Shown piece by piece: positions 1-5,017 of a DNA stretch of 5,791 nucleotides (position 1 is the stretch's first letter; each line of letters starts with the position of its first letter). The notes beneath the pieces were generated by a model that saw only the letters and a program-made list of their open reading frames with translations, made no database searches and was not told the origin of the DNA. Source of the DNA: Ruminococcaceae bacterium UBA1236 (GTDB lineage Bacteria; Bacillota; Clostridia; Oscillospirales; Acutalibacteraceae); NCBI GenBank assembly GCA_002309055.1, contig DBWO01000043.1:919-6709 (forward strand), read 5' to 3'. Made by a program: the position numbers and the translations under genes.

Positions 1-26
1 GTGCCTTACCCCTTGGCTACGCCCCA
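1..26 (-). tRNA. tRNA-Gln, 5' part only (runs off left edge)
   Basis: On the minus strand the first 26 nt read as the 5' end of a tRNA. There is a seven-base acceptor strand TGGGGCG, then TA at positions 8-9, a three-base D stem GCC, a D loop AAGGGGTAA with the GG pair, and the closing GGC. An acceptor starting U1-G2-G3-G4-G5 followed by TAGCCAAG..GGTAAGGCA is characteristic of bacterial tRNA-Gln. The anticodon, variable loop, T arm and 3' end lie outside the window, so the amino acid is inferred from the 5' sequence alone. The gene sits 19 bp after the tRNA-His terminator, so it would need either readthrough or its own promoter. Confidence 0.75.
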
Positions 27-39
27 TTATATTAAGTTA

Positions 40-69
40 ATTATAAAAGAAAACCCTGCCGGATGGCAG
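40..69 (-). promoter_or_regulatory. Possible weak promoter for the second tRNA
   Basis: A perfect TATAAT (plus-strand positions 40-45) lies 13 bp before the tRNA-Gln 5' end. At an 18 bp spacing its best upstream partner is CTGCCA (64-69), which matches TTGACA at four of six positions and lies inside the tRNA-His terminator stem. A start near position 33 would leave a leader of only about 7 nt. A second TATAAT at 26-31 overlaps the tRNA and is too close to serve it. The AT-rich context makes a chance match likely, and readthrough of the terminator is the alternative. Confidence 0.25.
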
Positions 70-75
70 GATTTT
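45..75 (-). terminator. Rho-independent terminator after tRNA-His
   Basis: Plus-strand positions 50-60 and 65-75 form an 11 bp stem. In the minus transcript this is AAAATCCTGCC paired with GGCAGGGTTTT, with one U-G wobble and an AUCC tetraloop. A C and four Us follow at 49-45. The hairpin starts 6 nt after the encoded CCA of tRNA-His, so it most likely ends that transcript. It may work in both directions, because on the plus strand the stem is also followed by a T-rich run (72-82). Confidence 0.85.
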
Positions 76-81
76 CCTTTT

Positions 82-159
82 TGGGGTGATTAGAGGGATT
101 CGAACCCTCGACCTCCAGGGCCACAACCTGGCGCTCTAACCAGCTGAGCTATAACCACC
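82..159 (-). tRNA. tRNA-His, anticodon GUG
   Basis: The full cloverleaf can be folded by eye on the minus strand. There is an extra G at -1 (159), acceptor GTGGTTA (158-152), D stem GCTC/GAGC with a GG-containing loop, and anticodon stem CCAGG/CCTGG around loop TTGTGGC with anticodon GTG at 124-122. The variable loop is AGGTC, the T stem is GAGGG/CCCTC around TTCGAAT, the 3' acceptor strand is TAATCAC, the discriminator is C73 and the CCA is encoded (84-82). The G-1 and C73 pair is the identity element of bacterial tRNA-His, recognised by HisRS. The acceptor holds one G-U wobble, at pair 4-69. A near-copy of its 5' strand lies just upstream. The gene has its own strong promoter and terminator. 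Confidence 0.97.
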
Positions 160-168
160 ATAATCACC
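152..168 (-). repeat. Near-tandem copy of the tRNA-His 5' acceptor strand in its leader
   Basis: Directly before the mature tRNA, GGTGATTAT (168-160) is followed by GGTGGTTAT (159-151, the G-1 and 5' acceptor of the tRNA). The two 9-mers differ at a single base. The upstream copy is an exact 8-base complement of the 3' acceptor strand plus discriminator (85-92, read TAATCACC in the RNA), whereas the genuine 5' strand forms one G-U wobble there. What this does is unknown. It could be a remnant of a small duplication or could compete for folding of the precursor. Confidence 0.7.
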
Positions 169-183
169 TGCGGTACTGCCGCA
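169..183 (-). other. Short hairpin in the tRNA-His precursor leader
   Basis: The leader contains TGCGG and CCGCA arms around a five-base loop (stem 169-173 with 179-183, plus a possible sixth G-U pair). It lies between the predicted transcription start (about 187) and the acceptor-like repeat. No U run follows, so it is not a terminator. It may simply structure the 5' leader before RNase P cleavage. Confidence 0.5.
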
Positions 184-193
184 ACGCTGTATA

Positions 194-222
194 AGTATAT
201 AGTAATAATTATTATTTGTCAA
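194..222 (-). promoter_or_regulatory. Sigma-70/sigma-A promoter of tRNA-His
   Basis: The minus strand carries a perfect -35 TTGACA (222-217), a 17 bp AT-rich spacer and a -10 TATACT (199-194) with one mismatch to consensus. Transcription should start at about 188-186, giving a leader near 28 nt ahead of the tRNA. The promoter lies 11 bp after the U tract of the ftsZ terminator. This separates tRNA expression from the division cluster and fits the high, housekeeping-type expression expected for a tRNA. Confidence 0.9.
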
Positions 223-233
223 GATAAAATGGC

Positions 234-266
234 AAAAAATAACTGCCACCCGTCAGGATGGCAGTT
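234..266 (-). terminator. Rho-independent terminator after ftsZ
   Basis: Plus-strand arms 241-251 and 256-266 form an 11 bp stem in the minus transcript (AACTGCCATCC with GGGTGGCAGTT, one U-G wobble, tetraloop UGAC). An AUUUUUU tail follows at 240-234. The hairpin begins 14 nt after the ftsZ stop codon and marks the end of the division cluster transcript. Its ascending arm shares CTGCCATCC with the tRNA-His terminator. Confidence 0.92.
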
Positions 267-280
267 TATCTTTGTGTTTA

Positions 281-1519
281 TCAATCCTTCTTAATCAGGT
301 CGTTGATTGAAAGGAAGAACTGATCGTCGCCGAAAGAACCGTCATTTGAAGCGGGTGCTTCGGGCTCTTTTGCGCCTCTGCCTGGGATTACGGGAGCAAC
401 AGGCTCAGCGATAACGGAATCTGTCTTCTTGGGGATTGAGGGACCCTCTGCAGGCTTTGCCGCGGGCTTGGGTGCCTCTGTCTTAACGGGAGCCTGTGTA
501 ACCGGGGTCTTGGGTGCGAAGAAAGGGCTTGATGCCGATGTGGTTGCGGGGGTGATACCTGTAGCGGAATCAAAGCCTGTCGCGATAACGGTGATAACAA
601 GCTCGTCATCAAGGTTGGGATCAAACGCGATACCCCATGTGATGTTCGCGTCTTCGTGAGCGCTCTCTGTGATGAGATCGGCAGCGCGCTCGATATCCTC
701 GATATCGATATCCTCGGAAGCGGTAAAGGAGATGATAACACCCTTTGCTCCGGAGATTGAGGTTTCAAGAAGCGGGCTTGAGATTGCAGCAAGAGCAGCG
801 CCTTCCGCCTTGTCCTTGCCCTTTGCTCTGCCTACGCCCATATGAGCATAGCCGGCGTCTTTCATAACGCTGGTAACATCGGCAAAGTCAAGGTTGATGA
901 AACCGGGAACGGTGATGAGCTCTGAAATGCTCTTGACACCCTGAAGAAGGACTTCGTCCGCTTTTGCGAAAGCGTCTTTGAAATGTGTGGTCTTGTTTTC
1001 GCCAACGAGAAGCTTCTGGTTGGGTATTACAACGAGAGAGTCAACATTCTTGGCAAGCTCTTCGATGCCTTTGACGGCCTCCGCCATCTTTCTTCTTCCC
1101 TCAAAATTGAAGGGCTTTGTAACAACGCCTATAGTGAGGCAGCCCATCTCTTTTGCGATACCCGCGATAACGGGAGCCGCGCCTGTGCCTGTGCCGCCGC
1201 CCATACCGGTGGTAACAAAGACCATATCGGTGCCTTTGAGAGCATCGGAAACAGCGTCTTTGCTCTCTTCAGCCGCCTGCTGACCAACCTCAGGTTTGCC
1301 GCCTGCGCCCTGGCCGTGTGTGGATTTTTCGCCTATCTGTATTTTGTGAGTTGCCTTGGACTTTACGAGGACCTGCTTGTCGGTATTCACCGCAATGAAT
1401 TCCGCACCCTGGATGCCCTCTTCAACCATCCTGTTGACTGCGTTTCCGCCGCCACCGCCAACGCCGATGACTTTAATCTGAACCGCACTCTCGAAATCAT
1501 TTTCAATTTCAAATGCCAT
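281..1519 (-). CDS. ftsZ: Cell division protein FtsZ
   Basis: FtsZ is the tubulin-like GTPase that polymerises into the cytoplasmic Z ring and recruits the divisome. The 412-residue length is normal. Visible motifs are the nucleotide-binding GGGGGNAVNR (21-30), the tubulin signature GGGTGTGAAP (107-116), TKPFNFEGRRK (134-144) and the synergy-loop NLDFADVTSVM (209-219), which keeps both catalytic aspartates (D211, D214). The globular core ends near residue 320. A Pro/Ala/Lys/Thr-rich linker (about 322-392) follows, then a terminal DDQFFLSINDLIKKD that does not match the usual D-I-P-x-F-L-R type peptide. The T3 loop region reads GQGAGGKPE (69-77) rather than the usual GLGAGANPE. The start is fixed by TGGAGGT (1533-1527), with GGAGG 8 nt before ATG. 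The gene lies 91 bp after ftsQ with no ftsA between, and is followed by a strong terminator. Confidence 0.99.
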   Translation of the reverse strand: MAFEIENDFESAVQIKVIGVGGGGGNAVNRMVEEGIQGAEFIAVNTDKQVLVKSKATHKIQIGEKSTHGQGAGGKPEVGQQAAEESKDAVSDALKGTDMVFVTTGMGGGTGTGAAPVIAGIAKEMGCLTIGVVTKPFNFEGRRKMAEAVKGIEELAKNVDSLVVIPNQKLLVGENKTTHFKDAFAKADEVLLQGVKSISELITVPGFINLDFADVTSVMKDAGYAHMGVGRAKGKDKAEGAALAAISSPLLETSISGAKGVIISFTASEDIDIEDIERAADLITESAHEDANITWGIAFDPNLDDELVITVIATGFDSATGITPATTSASSPFFAPKTPVTQAPVKTEAPKPAAKPAEGPSIPKKTDSVIAEPVAPVIPGRGAKEPEAPASNDGSFGDDQFFLSINDLIKKD

Positions 1520-1610
1520 TTATCTTACCTCCATAAACATATAAAGACAGCATTATATTATCATAAACAAATTGAAATTACAAGATATTTTTTCACATTA
1601 ATATTTTTAT
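1520..1610 (-). promoter_or_regulatory. ftsQ-ftsZ intergenic region with a candidate ftsZ promoter and strong RBS
   Basis: This 91 bp AT-rich gap is the only sizeable space within the cluster. It holds a perfect TATAAT (1557-1552) whose start would fall near 1545, about 25 nt ahead of ATG. No good -35 lies at 16-18 bp; the nearest match, TTGTAA, is 20 bp upstream, so the promoter call is tentative. The octamer TGTTTATG occurs twice in the same orientation (1569-1562 and 1539-1532), exactly 30 bp apart and on either side of the -10 box. The Shine-Dalgarno GGAGG (1532-1528) is strong. I see no GC-rich hairpin, so upstream transcripts probably read through. Confidence 0.45.
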
Positions 1611-2609
1611 TTACTCTTCGTTATAATCCTCGTCATAACTGCTGTCATAATCGCCGCTGTTTTCTTCACTTTCCTCATTTGCGGTTTCGCCGTCTTCCGT
1701 TTCATCTGTCTCTTCGCCGTTTTCAGCCGCGGCTTCATTTTCGGCAATCTTTGCCACCGCTTCCTTGCCCTCCATATACTCAACGAGTTCGGGCATATTC
1801 TTATAGTCCTTCGGCAGGAAGGAAGCTTTGCCGACGGTGCTCACATTCATCTCGCCGTATTGCGAGGAGGAGAGTTTGTTTTCCTCCTCTATGCTCCTTT
1901 GTGCGAGACTTAGTTTTTTCAGCACATCAGAAGTGTTTCCGAGACGTATTATTATTCTGCCCTCATAGAGGATGTATATGCTGTCGGGATTTTCGATGTT
2001 AATCATCTCTATCCCCTTCATGCCGGATTCGGTGACTGCCTGAGAGATTGACGAAAGCGCATCTATGATGCTTTCGGAATCCATACCGTTCCCGAACGGG
2101 AGCTCCTGCCCGAGAGCGTTCACGCCGCTTCCGGTGTAGCCCTCAACAATCATCGCGCCCTCTGGAATTGACGCGCCGATTTCGAGCACCTTGAGGTTTT
2201 CGTTCGTTATCGCGTAAGCGCCGCCGTTCATCATGACAGCATAGGTTTTGTTTGCCATGCGCGCGTGAATAACTATTGTTGACGGCAGTTTTTTGGTTAC
2301 GGTAACTTCATCCGCATAAGGAAGGGAGGAGGCGATTTTCTCCGCCGCGCCCTCGGTGTCCGCCAGAAACAGGTTTTTGCCGAGCGGTATTCCGCACTCT
2401 GCCGTTATCTCCTGCGGCGAATAGGGCAGCTCTCCGCTCACGACAAAATTACGCACCCTGAACACGCCGAAAAACACGGCGCAGAACAAAGCGGCAAGAA
2501 GCAGAACGGCCGCGAAAATGACAATCATTATTCTCTTTGCTTTTTTACTCAGGCGCTTTTTCTTTTTTCTGCGCGGTGCGCCGTTTTCCGGCTTATTGGT
2601 GCCGCTCAT
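1611..2609 (-). CDS. ftsQ: Cell division protein FtsQ/DivIB
   Basis: FtsQ (DivIB in Gram-positives) is a bitopic divisome protein that binds FtsL and DivIC/FtsB and helps to control septal synthesis. This 332-residue protein shows a basic cytoplasmic N terminus (RRKKKKRLSKKAKR, 13-26), one membrane segment (about 27-50), and a POTRA domain (about 51-118, starting VRNFVVSGE and ending LPSTIVIHARM). A beta-type extracellular domain follows to about 270. The last 43 residues (290-332) hold 21 Asp/Glu and no Lys or Arg, a low-complexity acidic tail. The family is poorly conserved, so the call rests on architecture, the POTRA pattern and position after murG. ATG 2609 is chosen because AGGATGG (2623-2617) sits 7 nt upstream. 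It follows murG by 17 bp and probably shares its transcript. Confidence 0.93.
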   Translation of the reverse strand: MSGTNKPENGAPRRKKKKRLSKKAKRIMIVIFAAVLLLAALFCAVFFGVFRVRNFVVSGELPYSPQEITAECGIPLGKNLFLADTEGAAEKIASSLPYADEVTVTKKLPSTIVIHARMANKTYAVMMNGGAYAITNENLKVLEIGASIPEGAMIVEGYTGSGVNALGQELPFGNGMDSESIIDALSSISQAVTESGMKGIEMINIENPDSIYILYEGRIIIRLGNTSDVLKKLSLAQRSIEEENKLSSSQYGEMNVSTVGKASFLPKDYKNMPELVEYMEGKEAVAKIAENEAAAENGEETDETEDGETANEESEENSGDYDSSYDEDYNEE

Positions 2610-2626
2610 ACTTTATCCATCCTGTC

Positions 2627-3748
2627 TTAAACAAGTTCGCTTATTGCCGTGTAGATTCTTTCACACGCGTCGGTAACGGCCATCTTGCGGGCGTTGACGC
2701 CTATGGAATCAAGCTTTTCTCTGTCCGCAAGCAGGGCGTTGACCGTTTCGGTCAGTTTTTCGGGAGTCAGATCCTTCTCCTCGATTATCAGTGCGGCATC
2801 GTTGTTTACAAGCGCCATGGCGTTATGATACTGATGATTTTCCGCTACATAGGGTGAAGGAATGAGAATTGACGCCTTGCCGAGCGCCTGAAGCTCACTG
2901 AGTGTGCTTGCGCCCGAGCGGCAGATTACAAGGTCCGCCGCGGGAAGGCATTTGGGTATATCGATATATTCGGTTATCCTCACGTGAGGATTGTCTTTAA
3001 GAGAAACGCCTTTTTCCTCAAGGTCGGGAGCAAACGAAGTTCCGTTTTTGCCCGTCGCGTGAAGAAAGACGCAGTCGTTATCTTTGTATTTATTCAGAAT
3101 CATACCGAAAACAGCTTCGTTAATCGGTCTTGCTCCGAGTGAGCCGCCCATCGAAAGAACAAGAGGCTTTCCGCCGAGGTCTAGAGAAGCGACAGCTTCC
3201 TCCCTGCTTGTTTTCATAAGGTCACCCCTTACGGGAAGGCCCGTGAAAACGGGGGGATTCTTGCATTTCATAAATTCCGCGGCTTTTTCGCTCGTGAGCA
3301 TAACCCTGTCAACTCTCTTTGCGAGAGCTTTGTTTGTAACGCCCGGGAAGGCGTTCTGCTCGTGAATGGCAGTGGGTATTTTCAGCTTTGAAGCCATTCT
3401 CAGAACAGGTCCGCTGACATAGCCGCCGAATCCTATAACGAGGTCGGGTTTAAAGTCTTTTATTATCTTTTTCGCCTGTGAAGAGGACTTGAGAAGCTTT
3501 GAAAGAGTGCCGATATTATGCTTTATATCCTCCCACTTGAAAGAGCGGTAAAAACCGCTTATCTCAATGGTTCTGAGCTCATAGCCCGCCGCCGGCACAA
3601 GGGTCGCTTCCATTTTATCGGCAGTACCCACAAACACTATTTCCGCGTCGGGATTTTTCTCTTTGATGTAACCGGCGATGCCGAGAGCGGGGTTAATGTG
3701 ACCGCCCGTGCCGCCTGCCGCTATAAGTACTCTTTTACTGTTGAACAT
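2627..3748 (-). CDS. murG: MurG, UDP-GlcNAc:lipid I N-acetylglucosaminyltransferase (lipid II synthase)
   Basis: MurG is a peripheral GT-B glycosyltransferase (GT28 family) on the inner face of the membrane. It transfers GlcNAc from UDP-GlcNAc to lipid I to make lipid II. The 373-residue length is typical. Family motifs appear in order: GGTGGH (12-17, with the conserved His of the N-terminal acceptor domain), GFGGYVSGP (106-114), HEQN (129-132), GGSLGAR (201-207), the UDP-GlcNAc-binding ADLVICRSGASTLSEL (271-286) and ENHQYHNA (303-310). The ATG lies inside ftsW, giving a 14 bp overlap. AAGGTG within the ftsW 3' end, 7 nt before the ATG, serves as its ribosome binding site, so coupled translation with ftsW is likely. 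Nothing looks damaged. Confidence 0.98.
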   Translation of the reverse strand: MFNSKRVLIAAGGTGGHINPALGIAGYIKEKNPDAEIVFVGTADKMEATLVPAAGYELRTIEISGFYRSFKWEDIKHNIGTLSKLLKSSSQAKKIIKDFKPDLVIGFGGYVSGPVLRMASKLKIPTAIHEQNAFPGVTNKALAKRVDRVMLTSEKAAEFMKCKNPPVFTGLPVRGDLMKTSREEAVASLDLGGKPLVLSMGGSLGARPINEAVFGMILNKYKDNDCVFLHATGKNGTSFAPDLEEKGVSLKDNPHVRITEYIDIPKCLPAADLVICRSGASTLSELQALGKASILIPSPYVAENHQYHNAMALVNNDAALIIEEKDLTPEKLTETVNALLADREKLDSIGVNARKMAVTDACERIYTAISELV

Positions 3749-4988
3749 TTTCAGTCACCTTTTCATTTTTTTCGGTATCCTTTGAAATGCCGAGCATCAG
3801 GCCCATACTTGCGAGAGTCATAACCAGTGATGAGCCGCCGTCGCTGAAAAACGGAAGGCTGATGCCCGTATTCGGAAGAAGGGATGTAGCAACCGAAATA
3901 TTGATTATGACCTGAAGCGCCATCTGGGTTGAAATGCCCATAGCGAGCAGGGTGCCGTAATATGATTTTGAGTTGACCGCGATGCGGAATCCGAGAAAGA
4001 TGAGCACACCGAAAAGTACAATCATCATTATTCCGCCGATGAAGCCGAGCTCCTCGCCGAGCACCGCGTAAATGAAGTCATTTGCCTTTTCGGAAAGGTT
4101 GCTGATTTTCTGGCCTGAGTTGCCGTAGCCCTTGCCGAAGAAACCGCCCGAGCCGATGCCGTAAATGGACTGAAGCACCTGGCGCGCGTTGCCGAGTTTC
4201 TCCTTTGAAGAGATGTCGCGGTTAAAAAGTATCTTTTTCCAGATTACTATACGGTCAATCTGGTAATCCTTGAGTATGAAGCTGAATGCCGTGGGCTTTA
4301 GCACGAGCAGACCGGCGCCCGCAATCACAATCGCTGTAACAATTATGAAATACTTCTTGGGCATATCGCCGTACCACATCATAGCGTAGCCTATGCAAAG
4401 GAAAAGGATTGTACCCGAAAGGTGAACCTCGAGGAAAATAAGAAGGGCAAAGAATACGGTAAGCCCCAGGAAAGCCCAGAAGGTATACTTTTCGCGGCTT
4501 TTGGTTTTGTATTTATCAATGAGAGCGGCAAAAAACATTATCATCGTAATCTTGCCGAGCTCGGAGGGCTGCATATGGAATATCCATCTGTGTGTGCCGT
4601 TGTGCTCCGGGGCAAAAATAACAATCACCATAAGAAGCAGAGCGCCCGCCATCACGATATTTGACAGCCGCTTGTAAACAGACGGCTTGAAGGATGAAAC
4701 AACAAGCATCGCAATGATGCCGAGAAGCGCGTAAATCGCCTGCTCACCCTGATTCCTGTTGCTTCCGCTCGCGGAATAATGGACAACGAGGCCGAAAGCG
4801 ACAAGAACGAGAACAACGCTCAGATACGCAAAGTCAAACTTTGTAAAAGAAAGGACAGAGCGCGGGGCTCTGAAAAATCCTTTTATTACATCGGCGGGGC
4901 CTCTGAATACTTCCTTGATTTCAGGCACAAAATACTTTTTGAATATATTCTCTTTTTCAGTCTGTACGGCCGTGTTTTCGCCTTCCAT
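3735..4988 (-). CDS. ftsW: SEDS-family peptidoglycan polymerase FtsW
   Basis: SEDS proteins (FtsW, RodA, SpoVE) are polytopic membrane glycosyltransferases that polymerise lipid II; FtsW acts at the septum with a class B PBP. The protein is 417 residues. A charged cytoplasmic N terminus of about 50 residues precedes the first membrane helix, then roughly ten hydrophobic segments follow. Family motifs are HRWI followed by QPSELGKI (133-147), the loop IGSGGFFGKGYGNSGQK (278-294), and NDFIYAVLGEELGFIGG (303-319), with D304 at the position of the essential aspartate. LPNTGISLPFFSDGGSS (371-387) completes the set; the family commonly has Tyr or Phe where D383 stands. FtsW rather than RodA or SpoVE is inferred from position between murF and murG. 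The ATG has GGAGG (5000-4996) 7 nt upstream. It begins 29 bp after murF and overlaps murG. Confidence 0.95.
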   Translation of the reverse strand: MEGENTAVQTEKENIFKKYFVPEIKEVFRGPADVIKGFFRAPRSVLSFTKFDFAYLSVVLVLVAFGLVVHYSASGSNRNQGEQAIYALLGIIAMLVVSSFKPSVYKRLSNIVMAGALLLMVIVIFAPEHNGTHRWIFHMQPSELGKITMIMFFAALIDKYKTKSREKYTFWAFLGLTVFFALLIFLEVHLSGTILFLCIGYAMMWYGDMPKKYFIIVTAIVIAGAGLLVLKPTAFSFILKDYQIDRIVIWKKILFNRDISSKEKLGNARQVLQSIYGIGSGGFFGKGYGNSGQKISNLSEKANDFIYAVLGEELGFIGGIMMIVLFGVLIFLGFRIAVNSKSYYGTLLAMGISTQMALQVIINISVATSLLPNTGISLPFFSDGGSSLVMTLASMGLMLGISKDTEKNEKVTENVQQ

Positions 4989-5017
4989 TGCCTCGCCTCC
5001 TTTCCCGGTTTCAATTA

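Noticed and set aside
160..168. Attachment site of an integrative element at the tRNA-His 5' end
   Set aside because: Only a 9-base near-repeat is present. There is no integrase or foreign gene nearby and no longer duplicated tRNA segment.
691..718. Clustered GATATC repeats
   Set aside because: They encode the acidic stretch EDIDIEDIE in the FtsZ C-terminal subdomain and are explained by its codons. They are not a separate repeat element.
388..792. A 134-codon minus-strand frame inside ftsZ
   Set aside because: It overlaps ftsZ out of frame. The product is a low-complexity Ser/Pro/Leu/Arg run derived from the shifted linker codons, with no supporting start signal.
983..2002. A 339-codon open frame on the plus strand across the ftsZ-ftsQ junction
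   Set aside because: It lies antisense to two well-supported genes and its translation is rich in Cys, His, Arg and Phe with no recognisable domain. It is a by-product of the codon usage of the opposite strand.
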